Shown here one piece after another: positions 25,060 to 37,317 of a stretch of 64,000 bases of DNA. The DNA is taken from contig NZ_CP030261.1 in assembly GCF_003312915.1 (NCBI RefSeq), positions 3,596,001-3,660,000 on the forward strand, in the 5' to 3' direction. Below the pieces are notes generated by a model. It saw only the letters and a list, made by a program, of their open reading frames with translations, did not search any database and was not told the DNA's origin. The DNA comes from Flavobacterium fluviale (GTDB lineage: Bacteria; Bacteroidota; Bacteroidia; Flavobacteriales; Flavobacteriaceae). Numbering within the stretch: position 1 is the stretch's first letter; each line of letters begins with the position of its first letter. Position numbers and translations under genes: made by a program.

Positions 25060-25320
25060 ATGAAATCCGAAAACTACTTCTACACTAGTGATGAATCTTC
25101 AGGAGACATGACATCTTACGAAGAACAACTTCTTTTAAATTATGATGATTATCTAGAAAGCGGTCTTTCAAACTCATTAAAAGCGCAAAATCACTATAAT
25201 CTGGAACTTGGTGAACTTGAAGAAGATCTTGAAGAAGATTTAGAATCGGAGTATGATGAAAATGACTGGGAAGAAGAAGAGGATGAAAAGGTTGACGAAC
25301 CAGGAACTTTCCTAATGTAA
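25060..25320 (+). CDS. Third small acidic protein
   Basis: An 86-aa protein with 30 Asp/Glu. Its C-terminal half (ELEEDLEEDLESEYDENDW, then EPGTF) resembles the C terminus of the preceding acidic protein (YDEND and EPETF), so the two look like diverged paralogues. The ATG at 25060 is preferred over a TTG three codons upstream. It is a separate transcription unit, since a terminator precedes it. Confidence 0.65.
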   Translation: MKSENYFYTSDESSGDMTSYEEQLLLNYDDYLESGLSNSLKAQNHYNLELGELEEDLEEDLESEYDENDWEEEEDEKVDEPGTFLM

Positions 25321-25363
25321 TCTAATTATAAAAGTAAATTGGCTGCTGAACAATCGACAAGTA

Positions 25364-25397
25364 TTTGATAATGAGAAGATGTTTTTTAGTAAATTTG
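25364..25397 (+). promoter_or_regulatory. Promoter of the isochorismatase gene
   Basis: TTTG (25364-25367), 22 nt, then TAAATTTG (25390-25397). This matches the Bacteroidota -33/-7 promoter and lies 49 bp before the ATG at 25447. Confidence 0.6.
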
Positions 25398-25446
25398 ATA
25401 CTGATCGCATTTACTGATTTTTATGTCTAAACTCTAACAAAATCCT

Positions 25447-25989
25447 ATGAAGATTCTGCCTCTCAACTCAACTTTGCTGGTTATAGACATTCAGGAAAAA
25501 TTACTTCCTAAAATTTATGATGGAGAAAATGTTCTAAAAGATGTTATATGGTCAGTTGATTTAGCCAAAACTATTGGAATATCAATGATTTTAACGGAGC
25601 ATTGTCCCGACAAAATTGGAACAACACCTGCAGTATTAAGAGAAAAATTCGATGAAAGCGATATTATTTCGAAATCTTACTTTTCTGCTGTCAGTCAAGG
25701 AAATCTGCTAAATTGTATACAGAAGGAAAGAAAACAAATTATTGTAGTGGGAACTGAAGCCCATATCTGCGTACAGCAAACCGTCTTGGATCTATTACAA
25801 ATTGATTATGAAGTGTTTATTCTTGAGTCCGCCATTGGCACTCGAAATCCTGATGATAAAATGAGGGCAATTGATAGAATGAAGCAAAACGGAGCCGAGA
25901 TCATTACAAAAGATATGCTGGCCTTTGAGTGGCTGGAAAAAGCAGATACAGCGCTTTTTAAAACTATCCTAAATAATTTCATTAAATAA
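25447..25989 (+). CDS. Isochorismatase-family cysteine hydrolase
   Basis: A 180-aa cytoplasmic hydrolase. The catalytic triad pattern is visible: Asp in LVIDIQEKLLP, Lys in the VLREKFDESDIISKSYFSA stretch and Cys in VGTEAHICVQQTVLDLL. This resembles the YcaC/nicotinamidase-like group. The substrate is unknown. A second family member lies at 38667, and each is near an alpha/beta hydrolase of the same type (26079 and 37318). Confidence 0.88.
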   Translation: MKILPLNSTLLVIDIQEKLLPKIYDGENVLKDVIWSVDLAKTIGISMILTEHCPDKIGTTPAVLREKFDESDIISKSYFSAVSQGNLLNCIQKERKQIIVVGTEAHICVQQTVLDLLQIDYEVFILESAIGTRNPDDKMRAIDRMKQNGAEIITKDMLAFEWLEKADTALFKTILNNFIK

Positions 25990-26013
25990 AAATATACTCT
26001 AATAAAAGTAAAT

Positions 26014-26055
26014 AAACCGCAGGGTAAACTTTCTCAAGTGCCCTGCGGTTTTATT
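26014..26055. terminator. Bidirectional terminator
   Basis: AAACCGCAGGG pairs with CCCTGCGGTTT, followed by a T-rich stretch, between convergent isochorismatase and hydrolase genes. Confidence 0.8.
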
Positions 26056-26078
26056 TTAAATGCTTTATAAATTCTCTT

Positions 26079-26900
26079 TTATGATTTTATAAACGCTAAA
26101 ATATCTGCATTAACAGTATCTGCGTCTGTAGTTGGTATTCCATGACATAAGCCTGGATAAGTAATTAACTTTCCATTTTTCAAAAGTTTAATAGCTCTTA
26201 ACGCTGTAGGCACATGCGGCACAATTTGATCATCTTCTCCATGTAATATAAGAACTGGAAAATCAACACTTTTCAAATCTTCGGTAAAATCAGTCTCAGA
26301 AAATGCTTTTATACAATCATAATGCGCTTTAATTCCGCCCATCATTCCCTGACGCCACCAATTGTCCTGAATCCCTTTTTTAATATTTGCCCCTTCCCTG
26401 TTGTATCCATAAAACGGAAATGTTATGTCTTGATAAAACTGCTGTCTATTGTTGGCCGTATTAAATCGAATATCATCAAAAACCGCTAATGGAACACCAT
26501 CTGGATTATTTTCGTCTACTATCATATATGGTGTTACCGCACTTATAAGCACTACTTTTGCTACTCTGCCTTTTCCATGCTGTGCAGCATATCTTATCGC
26601 TTCTCCTCCTCCTGTCGAATGTCCAATATGAACTGCATCTTTTAAATCTAAAAATGAGGTCAGTTCTGCTACATCGGCAGCATACGTATTCATTTCATTT
26701 CCTTTATAAGTTTGTGTCGATCTTCCGTGCCCGCGTCTGTCGTATGCAATAACTCTAAAACCCTTCTCTAGAAAAAAATGCATTTGCGTATCCCAGTCAT
26801 CTGCAGAAAGCGGCCAGCCATGATGAAAGAAAATCGGTTGTCCCGTTCCCCAATCTTTGTAGTAAATCTCAGTTCCGTCTTTTAATGTAATTGTGCTCAT
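26079..26900 (-). CDS. Alpha/beta hydrolase (haloperoxidase/aryl-esterase type)
   Basis: A 273-aa serine hydrolase. The oxyanion motif HHGWPLSADDWD comes first, followed by RGHGRST, the nucleophile elbow GHSTGGGE, and the acid/base part HGEDDQIVP and CHGIP. This is the cofactor-free haloperoxidase-like group, which also acts as esterases. It is a close paralogue of the gene at 37318. The ATG at 26900 starts MSTITLKDG exactly as in the paralogue. A start 18 codons upstream is less likely. Confidence 0.92.
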   Translation of the reverse strand: MSTITLKDGTEIYYKDWGTGQPIFFHHGWPLSADDWDTQMHFFLEKGFRVIAYDRRGHGRSTQTYKGNEMNTYAADVAELTSFLDLKDAVHIGHSTGGGEAIRYAAQHGKGRVAKVVLISAVTPYMIVDENNPDGVPLAVFDDIRFNTANNRQQFYQDITFPFYGYNREGANIKKGIQDNWWRQGMMGGIKAHYDCIKAFSETDFTEDLKSVDFPVLILHGEDDQIVPHVPTALRAIKLLKNGKLITYPGLCHGIPTTDADTVNADILAFIKS

Positions 26901-26996
26901 TGAAGTTTTTTTTAAATGATTATTAATGATTTCAATTAAAAGTTTACCGCACACTTGCTAACAAGTCTAGCAGTTTTACTATTTTTTTGTAATACT

Positions 26997-27767
26997 TTAT
27001 AAATTCTCGTACCAGTCTAAAATATAATCGGCTACACTTTCCCAGCCGTTTTCTCCACAAATAAAATGGCTTTTACCTGGAAAAATTTTCAAATCGACCC
27101 TGCTGCCGCTGTCTTTGTATTTGCGGGCCAAAGTCGTTGTAAGTTCGGGCGGAAAAATAGCATCACTGCCGCCGCCAATAAACAAAATGGGCTGATGAGG
27201 CTTTTTAAAATCGATGTTAGAAAAAGAATTTAAAACTAATTCACGGCTTACCTTAAAGCTTTCCGGTACTGCGACAGACGCAAAGGCGTTTGCACGTTCA
27301 CTCAATGGAAGGGTGTTGAAAAAACATTTGTCATACCATTCCCTACTTCCCATGAAATATTTTTTACCAGAAAAGAAACCAAACGCAGGCAGTACCGATT
27401 TTAAAGTTTGTATTGGAGGAAAAACATTTTTGGGCGGCGCACCGTCAATACTAACTGCTGCAGAAGCCTTTCCTAGTTCAAGCAGTTTCATTGCTGCCAT
27501 TCCAGCCATAGAATGTCCAATAATTAAAGGCTTTTCAGGAAGACTGTCAATTAGTTTCACAATGTTATTAACGACATCTATAAATCCAGTTTTCACAAGA
27601 TCAGGATGGACTCTATTTCTTAAATCGGCAGGATTTCCTTCATGACCTGGATTAGCCGGAGTGTACACGGTATAGCCTTTTTTTTCATAATGGTCTTTCC
27701 ACTTTGTCCAGCTTAAGTCGTTTACAAAGTTTCCATGTATAAGAATTATGGATTTGGATTTTGTCAT
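26997..27767 (-). CDS. Alpha/beta hydrolase
   Basis: A 256-aa cytoplasmic hydrolase. Features include the N-terminal IILIHGNFVNDLSW, the nucleophile elbow GHSMAGMAA, and a C-terminal GGGSDAIFPPEL with GKSHFICGENGW giving the acid and His. It belongs to the lysophospholipase/esterase-like alpha/beta hydrolases. The substrate is unknown. It lies 97 bp upstream of the other hydrolase on the same strand, so co-transcription is possible. Confidence 0.85.
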   Translation of the reverse strand: MTKSKSIILIHGNFVNDLSWTKWKDHYEKKGYTVYTPANPGHEGNPADLRNRVHPDLVKTGFIDVVNNIVKLIDSLPEKPLIIGHSMAGMAAMKLLELGKASAAVSIDGAPPKNVFPPIQTLKSVLPAFGFFSGKKYFMGSREWYDKCFFNTLPLSERANAFASVAVPESFKVSRELVLNSFSNIDFKKPHQPILFIGGGSDAIFPPELTTTLARKYKDSGSRVDLKIFPGKSHFICGENGWESVADYILDWYENL

Positions 27768-28192
27768 AATATTAATATTTAGTGAGTATTTAAATTTTTA
27801 AATAATTCATAAACGCTTATTATATTTTGTGCTAAAAACATTGTTGCGGCATAGATCAATTTCAGACTTTAATTTTTAGAACAAATCAAGAATAACTGAG
27901 ATTATCACTTTAAAATAATCCAGCATATTGGGAAAGACAAGAACTATGCTAAAATAGTAAATTATTGTATATCAAATAAATACACGATAAAATACTTTTA
28001 TTGTTAGTGATATTTCGCAAATAAGTTGTATACTAGTGATATATAAAAGAAAGACTAATGCGAAGATTTTACAGATAAATTAATAATGAATTATAAAAAA
28101 AGGATTTTTATAAAAAGAAAAACTTTGATTCTAAACAGAACGCTGTTTAAAATCAAAGTTTTTAATACTCTCAAATTAGAGATTTTTAAATA
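27768..28192. other. AT-rich gap without a gene
   Basis: Non-coding. TAGTGATAT occurs twice about 30 bp apart (near 28004 and 28034). The right end is the msrA terminator. Nothing else is seen. Confidence 0.4.
28117..28162 (-). terminator. Terminator of msrA
   Basis: A 20-bp stem (28118-28137 with 28142-28162, one mismatch) closes an AACG loop just after the msrA stop. T's follow on the minus strand. Confidence 0.8.
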
Positions 28193-28684
28193 TTACAAGA
28201 AGGTTCCAAACCTTTCAAAATGGCATGTATATCCATTTGGATTCTTTACAAGATAATCTTGGTGACTCTCTTCAGCCGGCCAGAATTTAGTAAACGGTTC
28301 AAGTGTAGTAACAACTTTACCATTCCATCTTTCTGAATCGTTTACAATATTAATTACCTGTTCAGCAATATCTTGTTCTTTTTTATCTTGTATAAAGATT
28401 GTCGATCTATAACTTGATCCAAGATCATTTCCCTGTCTGTCCAGAGTTGTTGGATCATGCACTCTAAAAAAATAATCCAGCAGTTCCTTGTAAGATGTCT
28501 CATTCGAATCATAGGTTATTTCAATTCCTTCTGCATGTCCCGGATGATTTTGATATGTAGGATTATCGTTTTGTCCACCAATATATCCAACTTCAGTGTC
28601 CCTAACCCCTTGGCGGACACGAAAGAGATCTTCCATACCCCAAAAACAACCACCAGCTATATAAGCCTTTTTTAAGTCTTCCAT
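28193..28684 (-). CDS. msrA: Peptide-methionine (S)-S-oxide reductase MsrA
   Basis: A 163-aa repair enzyme that reduces methionine-S-sulfoxide. It has the GGCFWGMED motif with catalytic Cys13, then GYIGG, the [11 protein letters not shown] stretch, [23 protein letters not shown] and a C-terminal [14 protein letters not shown] end. No MsrB domain is fused. It is a single gene with its own terminator, consistent with the oxidative-stress theme. Confidence 0.95.
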   Translation of the reverse strand: MEDLKKAYIAGGCFWGMEDLFRVRQGVRDTEVGYIGGQNDNPTYQNHPGHAEGIEITYDSNETSYKELLDYFFRVHDPTTLDRQGNDLGSSYRSTIFIQDKKEQDIAEQVINIVNDSERWNGKVVTTLEPFTKFWPAEESHQDYLVKNPNGYTCHFERFGTFL

Positions 28685-29083
28685 AATTTTTATAATTTTA
28701 ATATTCTAACAGCAAAAATAATACCTTATCATTTTAACTGCCACTAAATAAACAATTCATAAACAACTGATTATACAGACTTTACATATTTTATGTAACT
28801 TTACCTAATGTCAGTATAAAAGCCGTAATCTTTCTATCTAAAAAAATGACTGCAGCTTCATTTTCTAAAATTTCAACAAATTTCATCATAATATAACGAT
28901 ATATCGAAAGTTTCTCAGTTCAATAAAATCATAATAAACTGAAAATCATTATTTTAAATACGAGGCAGGTTTTTTGTAAATAACATTTAAGTTACTGTTT
29001 TTAAAATTAATAAAAAACTTTTTAAACAGTATTTCGGGAATTTAAAATGGTAACATAATTATTTCAATCAAATACTTTTAAAT
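28685..29083. other. Divergent gap between msrA and acnA
   Basis: About 400 bp of AT-rich non-coding DNA carrying the promoters of msrA (minus) and acnA (plus). A CGATATATCG dyad lies near 28898-28907. It resembles the sigma54-regulon palindrome but lacks its outer bases and has no -24/-12 element downstream. No consensus TAnnTTTG was found close to the acnA start. Confidence 0.35.
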
Positions 29084-31855
29084 ATGCAAAACGACATTTA
29101 CCAAATTAAAAGGTTATTAACCTCAAAAAACAGAACCTTTTCGTATTACAGTCTTACCGAGATGGAAAATCAGGGGTTTAATATCAAACAAATGCCTTTC
29201 TCGATTCGTATTCTGTTAGAAAATGTACTCCGCAATTATGATGATTTCGCTATTACAAAAGAAAATATTGAAACGGTTCTTAATTGGAAACCCGAAGCCT
29301 CGGATAAAGATATTCCTTTTAAGCCGGCACGTGTCTTAATGCAGGATTTTACAGGAGTTCCAGCTGTAGTAGACATTGCGTCACTAAGGGCTGAAGCTGC
29401 CAAAAAAGGAAAAAATCCAGATATGATTAATCCTTTGATTCCAGTTGACTTGGTAATCGATCATTCTGTGCAAGTCGATTACTTCGGAACTGAATATTCT
29501 TATCTGCGAAATATGGAGGAAGAATACAACCGAAATACAGAACGTTACGAGTTTTTAAAATGGGCACAGCAGTCATTCAGTAACTTCAGCGTTGTTCCTC
29601 CGGGAATGGGAATCTGCCATCAAGTTAACTTAGAATATTTATCGAAAGGTGTAATTGAAAGAAACGGAGAAATTTTCCCTGACACGTTGGTAGGTACAGA
29701 TAGTCACACTCCAATGGTTAACGGAATTGGCGTTATCGCATGGGGTGTGGGCGGAATTGAAGCAGAAGCCGCAATTCTAGGGCAGCCTATTTATTTTATT
29801 ATGCCAGAAGTGATCGGACTCAGGTTATCTGGTGAAATTCCACTGGGATCAACAGGAACTGATATGGTGCTTACTATTGCCGAACTTCTTAGAAAATATG
29901 GCGTTGTGGGTAAATTTGTCGAAGTATTTGGTCCTGGTTTAGACAGTTTAAGCGTGCCCGACCGCGCAACCATCGGAAATATGTCACCTGAGTTTGGCTG
30001 TACTGTTACCTACTTCCCTATTGATGAAAAAACCTTAGAATATATGCGTCTAAGTAACCGTTCTGAAGAACAAATTGATCTGGTAGAACAATACTGCAAA
30101 GCTAATTTATTATGGCGAACCGGAGATGAAAACATTACTTACACCGATATTCTTGAACTTGATCTTTCTACTATAGAGCCTACAATAGCAGGACCAAAAA
30201 GACCACAGGATAAAATTCTGCTAAAGAATTTACAGCCAAAACTTATTGATCTTCTTGACAAAACTTTCGGACGAAAAAATTTTCCGCCAAAACAAGTTTC
30301 ACGCTGGTCTGGAGAAGGAGGTTCGCAGCCTATACAAGGTGAAGCCGCAGTTCCTGAAAATGCAAAAATTGAAGAAAAAATAGAAAATGGAATTAAAACC
30401 GTTGCCGTAACACTTGGTAATGAGCAATTCATGCTTTCAGATGGTGCAGTTGCCATAGCTGCTATTACATCGTGCACCAATACTTCTAATCCTTTTGTAA
30501 TGATTGGCGCTGGACTTGTTGCCAAAAAAGCCCGAGAACGAGGACTGAATGTAAAACCGTGGGTTAAAACTTCACTTGCACCAGGCTCTAAAGTAGTTAC
30601 CGATTATTTAGCAAAAGCTGATCTCCTTGGCGATCTTGAGTCTTTAAAATTTCACGTTGTAGGTTACGGCTGTACATCCTGCATAGGTAATTCTGGTCCT
30701 CTTCCTGCACATATTGCCAAAGCTGTTGAAGAACATGATTTGGTTTTGGCATCTGTTTTATCTGGAAATAGAAATTTTGAAGCCAGAATTCATCCACAAA
30801 TTAAAATGAATTTCCTGATGTCGCCTATGCTTGTTGTTGTATTTGCAATTGCCGGACGTGTAGATATAGATTTATTAAATGAACCAATAAGTTATGATTC
30901 TAATCAGCTTCCTGTTTATTTAAAAGATGTCTGGCCCTCAAATGATGAAATTAATGAAGTACTCAGCAATGTTTTATCACCTAAACAATTTTCTAAAAGT
31001 TACGAAACAATTTTTGATGGAAATGAAACATGGCAGAAACTAAAAATACCAGAGGAAAAAATTTATGCTTGGGATGATAATTCTACATACATAAAAGAAG
31101 CGCCATTTTTTAAAGATCTTCCAGAAAATCCAAAACCTTTGCAGGATATTGAAAACGCTCGTACTTTATTAATGCTTGGAGATAGTATTACAACCGATCA
31201 TATTTCGCCTGCGGGATCTTTCAATGAAAATTCAGCAGCGGGAAAATATTTAGTAAGCCGAGGCGTAGAGAAAGCGGATTTTAACTCTTATGGTTCGCGA
31301 CGCGGTCATGATGAAGTTATGATACGAGGAACTTTTGCCAATGTCCGTATAAAAAATGCTTTATCTGAAAAGGAAGGCGGTTACACAAAATATCTGCCAA
31401 CCGGCGAAGAAATGAGTGTATATGATGCTTCGGTACAATATAAAAGTAATGAAACTCCGCTGATCATTCTTGCTGGAAAAGAATACGGCAGCGGTTCTTC
31501 AAGAGACTGGGCAGCAAAAGGAACTTTTTTATTGGGAGTGAAAGCTGTTCTTGCAGAAAGTTATGAGCGCATTCATAGAAGCAATTTAGTGGGTATGGGT
31601 GTTCTTCCGTTACAATATAAGGAGGGAGAAAATGCGCTAAGTCTTGGTTTAGACGGAAAAGAAACATTTTCAATCACAGGAATAGCTCAAGATATTAAGC
31701 CTCTAAAAGAACTGCAGGTAACGGCAGTAAAAGAAAATGGTGATCATTTAAGTTTTACTGTTATTGCCAGACTGGATTCAAAAATTGAAATTGAATATTA
31801 CAGGAACGACGGAATTTTACAGTATGTTTTAAGACAATTTCTACAAAAAGATTAA
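29084..31855 (+). CDS. acnA: Aconitate hydratase AcnA
   Basis: A 923-aa TCA-cycle enzyme that interconverts citrate and isocitrate with a [4Fe-4S] cluster. The cluster cysteines are Cys464 (TSCTNTSNP), Cys530 and Cys533 (GCTSC), with the spacing of IRP1/AcnA enzymes. Swivel-domain motifs LGDSITTDHISPAGS and GKEYGSGSSRDWAAKG are present. The AcnA type is less oxidant-sensitive than AcnB in E. coli. Its stop overlaps the stop of the convergent histidine kinase by 4 bp. Confidence 0.95.
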   Translation: MQNDIYQIKRLLTSKNRTFSYYSLTEMENQGFNIKQMPFSIRILLENVLRNYDDFAITKENIETVLNWKPEASDKDIPFKPARVLMQDFTGVPAVVDIASLRAEAAKKGKNPDMINPLIPVDLVIDHSVQVDYFGTEYSYLRNMEEEYNRNTERYEFLKWAQQSFSNFSVVPPGMGICHQVNLEYLSKGVIERNGEIFPDTLVGTDSHTPMVNGIGVIAWGVGGIEAEAAILGQPIYFIMPEVIGLRLSGEIPLGSTGTDMVLTIAELLRKYGVVGKFVEVFGPGLDSLSVPDRATIGNMSPEFGCTVTYFPIDEKTLEYMRLSNRSEEQIDLVEQYCKANLLWRTGDENITYTDILELDLSTIEPTIAGPKRPQDKILLKNLQPKLIDLLDKTFGRKNFPPKQVSRWSGEGGSQPIQGEAAVPENAKIEEKIENGIKTVAVTLGNEQFMLSDGAVAIAAITSCTNTSNPFVMIGAGLVAKKARERGLNVKPWVKTSLAPGSKVVTDYLAKADLLGDLESLKFHVVGYGCTSCIGNSGPLPAHIAKAVEEHDLVLASVLSGNRNFEARIHPQIKMNFLMSPMLVVVFAIAGRVDIDLLNEPISYDSNQLPVYLKDVWPSNDEINEVLSNVLSPKQFSKSYETIFDGNETWQKLKIPEEKIYAWDDNSTYIKEAPFFKDLPENPKPLQDIENARTLLMLGDSITTDHISPAGSFNENSAAGKYLVSRGVEKADFNSYGSRRGHDEVMIRGTFANVRIKNALSEKEGGYTKYLPTGEEMSVYDASVQYKSNETPLIILAGKEYGSGSSRDWAAKGTFLLGVKAVLAESYERIHRSNLVGMGVLPLQYKEGENALSLGLDGKETFSITGIAQDIKPLKELQVTAVKENGDHLSFTVIARLDSKIEIEYYRNDGILQYVLRQFLQKD

Positions 31856-34362
31856 AGCACTGTAAATTTTTGTACAGGAATATAAACATGAAAAGCAGAT
31901 CCTTTACCTGGTTCTGATTCTGCAAACAGGAATCCCTGATGGTTGGCTACAATTCTACGGCATAATGCTAGTCCAATTCCCGAACCCTCATAGGATTCTT
32001 GTCCATGCAGCCTTTTAAATATTTCAAAAATCTGGTCTGAATGCTGTGTATCAAAACCGATTCCGTTATCTTTAAAAATAATATGATAGTATTTTTCAAA
32101 AGTCATTAGCTGTCCTGTGTGACTGGCAGCTTCAAGACCATCCGCCATTTCCCAATCAATACTTATATGAGGTTTCACACCTTCTGAGGTAAACTTTAAT
32201 GAATTACTGATCAGATTATAAAAAAGCTGATTGATCTGAATACTAACCGCATGAATTTCTGGCAGCTGACTTATAGAAGCCGTGGCTCCTTTTTCTTCGA
32301 CAACCAGCTCAAAATCATTCCATACAGAATTGGCAACTGTATTTAGATTTACGGGCTGCATTACAGCTTCTTGCTGCAGCAAACGCGAAAAGTCAAGAAG
32401 GTCTGCAATAAGCTGACTCATTCTTTCTGCAGCAAAACTGATTCGGTCAACAGAGCGATTGTAGCTTTCGGAATCTCTTTTTCCATCTTTTAAAAGGCTC
32501 GAGAAAAGACGAATTTTTCGTAAAGGCTCCTGAAGATCATGGCTGGCAACATAGGCATATTGCGCAAGTTCTTCGTTAGATCTCGTTAATGCTTTATTAG
32601 CATCTTCAAGCTTATTGTTTAATCTCTTAAGTTCTTCTGCTGTGTCTTGCAGCTGTAAGGTACGCACTGCAACTTCGTTTTCCAGTGCAGACTGCAGTTC
32701 TCGCTCTATCGTAATATCTCTCGCTGTACCACTTATATTTGTTGGTTTTCCATCTTTGTCAAAATAAGCCTGTCCCTGCGCATGAATAACCTGTCTTCTT
32801 CCTGTCGAAGCATTGATGATTCGGTATTCTGCTTCATATTTTCCGTCAGAACCTGGTTTTAGTGCTTTATTAAACAAATCTAGGACGCGTTCAAAATCAT
32901 CTGTTTCAACAACACTCATCGCATCGTTGCTGCTTAGAACGTGGCGGTGAAATCCAAACATTTCAGCATGACGTTGGGAAAAAACTGTCTCGCCGGTTAA
33001 AACATCTAAATTCCATGTTCCAAGTTCAGCAAGCTCCACAGCTCCTCTAAAAATCTGCTCTGCTTCCTCGATTTTTTTTCTCGAAACTACTTCTTCAGTA
33101 ACATCTGTACTTACACTTAATATAGAATGCACATTTCCTTCGCTGTCAAATAAAGGTGTCAAACTTATATTAAAAAAACCTGGCACTTCTTTATTCTCTA
33201 CATACGCAACTCCTTGTACGGCATTCGCAGTAAATTCGGTACCGGTATAATATACTTTTTTAAGCGTTTGAATAACCAAATCATTCTCCGCGCTGCCCAG
33301 TACAGAAACCAAAGGCTTACCAGCAATAGATTCCCCTTTTCCTAAGAGCGTTATAAAATTGTCATTTGGGTTTTCTATAATAAAATCTTCTCCCACAAAA
33401 AGACTTATACCTACTGGTGCCGCTTGGATAACCGCCTTAAGAAGCATTTCGCTTTCTCTCAATGCAAGTTCTACCTGTTTACTTCTTGTTACATCTGTAG
33501 CGTGAACTATAATCCCTACTACATTTCCTTCTCTGTCTTTGTGAGGAGTATATATAATATCAAGCCATCTAGGACTTCCCATTTTTGAGGGAGCGTACAT
33601 TTCGTAACGCTCCTGCATTCCTGAGTATGCAATATCCAGATGAGGTTTTGTTTTTTGATGTGCAATATCGCCCAAAAATTCTTTTACTGATTTCCCTAAT
33701 GCTTCCGTACTATTCACACCAAACCATTGACAAAACATCTGATTATAGGATTGATAGCGTTGTTCAGAATCCAAATAAAATATCATTGCCGGAACAGTAT
33801 CGCGAAGCAGCTGAAGTTCTACTGCACTATCGGATTGTAAATTTTGAAACTCTTTGCCTGCAAAATTAGAATAAACCACAGGTGAATTTTGAATACAAGT
33901 TCCCAACACGCCGCACACATTTCCTTCTTCACCATAAACAGCACTGTAATTGGCTTCTGGCATTTTTCGAAGTTTTCCTTCAGCATTCACTGGCAGCATT
34001 ACAAAATGTTCGTCGTCGGGCTCGCTTCCATTTTTAAAGCTCTCAATCAACGGTCGCAATAGATTCCATTCGTCAGCCCATAGCTGAGCTGCTGGTTTTC
34101 CTAATGCATCAATTCTTTCTTGTAAATTTTCAAAAATACAAGCGTAACGATCATTAAAAAAACAAAGATTCTCTTCGGTCCAGAAAAGTATCATTGCGAC
34201 TCTAGAGTTAAGCAGTATACCAATTGAAGTTTTAAGACTCTGAGGCCAATATTCAGGAGTGCCGAGTTTTGTCACAGACCAGTCAAAGTTACGAATATGG
34301 CTTCCCATTTCTCCGCCTCCCTTTAAAAAATTAATCTCTCGTTGTTTTGTATCGTCTGCCAC
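31852..34362 (-). CDS. Multi-PAS sensor histidine kinase
   Basis: An 836-aa soluble sensor kinase. The N-terminal region (about 20-150) resembles GAF/PAS-type domains beginning SHIRNFDWSVTKLGTPEYWP. Three to four PAS/PAC units follow to about residue 565, then a coiled coil. The HisKA motif ASHDLQEPLRKI has His608. The HATPase_c domain has NLISNSLKF, DNGIGF and GSGIGLALCRR. No membrane segment and no neighbouring response regulator are seen, so the partner is encoded elsewhere. Confidence 0.92.
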   Translation of the reverse strand: MADDTKQREINFLKGGGEMGSHIRNFDWSVTKLGTPEYWPQSLKTSIGILLNSRVAMILFWTEENLCFFNDRYACIFENLQERIDALGKPAAQLWADEWNLLRPLIESFKNGSEPDDEHFVMLPVNAEGKLRKMPEANYSAVYGEEGNVCGVLGTCIQNSPVVYSNFAGKEFQNLQSDSAVELQLLRDTVPAMIFYLDSEQRYQSYNQMFCQWFGVNSTEALGKSVKEFLGDIAHQKTKPHLDIAYSGMQERYEMYAPSKMGSPRWLDIIYTPHKDREGNVVGIIVHATDVTRSKQVELALRESEMLLKAVIQAAPVGISLFVGEDFIIENPNDNFITLLGKGESIAGKPLVSVLGSAENDLVIQTLKKVYYTGTEFTANAVQGVAYVENKEVPGFFNISLTPLFDSEGNVHSILSVSTDVTEEVVSRKKIEEAEQIFRGAVELAELGTWNLDVLTGETVFSQRHAEMFGFHRHVLSSNDAMSVVETDDFERVLDLFNKALKPGSDGKYEAEYRIINASTGRRQVIHAQGQAYFDKDGKPTNISGTARDITIERELQSALENEVAVRTLQLQDTAEELKRLNNKLEDANKALTRSNEELAQYAYVASHDLQEPLRKIRLFSSLLKDGKRDSESYNRSVDRISFAAERMSQLIADLLDFSRLLQQEAVMQPVNLNTVANSVWNDFELVVEEKGATASISQLPEIHAVSIQINQLFYNLISNSLKFTSEGVKPHISIDWEMADGLEAASHTGQLMTFEKYYHIIFKDNGIGFDTQHSDQIFEIFKRLHGQESYEGSGIGLALCRRIVANHQGFLFAESEPGKGSAFHVYIPVQKFTVL

Positions 34363-34516
34363 TCTTTGATTTCTGAATTTTGAGTCTAATTTAAACTATT
34401 TTATTAAAACTGACAATAAGACACATTCGAAAGCTTGTTTCCACAAATATTACCAGTTTGTCTAATTGACTTTGAATCAGTTAAATTAAAGCAGTAAACA
34501 AACTTAGAAGAAGACG

Positions 34517-34547
34517 CAAAAAAAAAGACGCCTAGTAAAGGCGTCTT
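34517..34547 (-). terminator. Terminator of katG
   Basis: AAGACGCC and GGCGTCTT form a stem around TAGTAAA. On the minus strand it is followed by nine T's. Confidence 0.85.
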
Positions 34548-34580
34548 ATAAATTATTAAATACTAAACTTAATAATTAAA

Positions 34581-36875
<2,295 letters not shown>

Positions 36876-37007
36876 CTAATTTACAAAGTAAATTAAGAGA
36901 AAGCTATTGTGATAAATAATAAATAATTCTTACGTGATAAGAAAAATTTATTATAAAACATTTAATCTACCTCAATTTTTCATTTCTCAGTTAAACCCAA
37001 TAATAAA

Positions 37008-37025
37008 TTTACGAAATATCGTAAA
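37008..37025. promoter_or_regulatory. Palindromic activator site, copy 1
   Basis: TTTACGA-AATA-TCGTAAA has perfect 7-bp arms. The core recurs at 38554 and 53367. Its centre is 89 bp before the -12 GC of the downstream sigma54-like element, a typical distance for an enhancer-binding protein. Confidence 0.65.
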
Positions 37026-37090
37026 CTAAAAAATTCTCCTTAAAACCTAAAGTCCTTAGTTTAAAGGGATTTTTAGTTGAGGCATATTAT

Positions 37091-37108
37091 TTGGCTATTG
37101 TTTGGCAT
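37091..37108 (+). promoter_or_regulatory. Sigma54-like promoter before the hydrolase
   Basis: TTGGCTATTGTTTGGCAT has GG (37093-37094) and GC (37105-37106) exactly 10 nt apart, as required for -24/-12 recognition by RpoN. It aligns with elements at 38623 and 53449. Confidence 0.55.
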
Positions 37109-37209
37109 CTAAATAGTAAAGATCTAAAAAATGAAACAGCACTTCAAAATAAAAATCAGATATTTTGTTCGCAGACCGCATTTTTAAAGAAGAAAATACG
37201 ATAGTTTTT

Positions 37210-37258
37210 TTTCTTAATCTAGGTTAATCGACAGACTTTCGCACTTGCTCTAAGTTTG
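37210..37258 (+). promoter_or_regulatory. Conserved 23-bp block plus -7 element, copy 1
   Basis: The block 37210-37232 (core AATCTAGGTTAATCGA) is identical to 53488-53510. In both places it is followed after exactly 18 nt by TAAGTTTG or TAAATTTG and then TAAAA. It looks like an activator-dependent promoter without a -33 TTTG, or a shared leader element. Confidence 0.6.
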
Positions 37259-37317
37259 TAAAACAAAATAACAACAACTATTCATTTCTAAATTTAATAA
37301 TCTAAAACCATAAAAAA

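Noticed and set aside
28895..28910. CGATATATCG dyad upstream of acnA as a fourth site of the sigma54 regulon
   Set aside because: The outer T and A of TACGA/TCGTA are missing and no GG-N10-GC element follows before the start codon.
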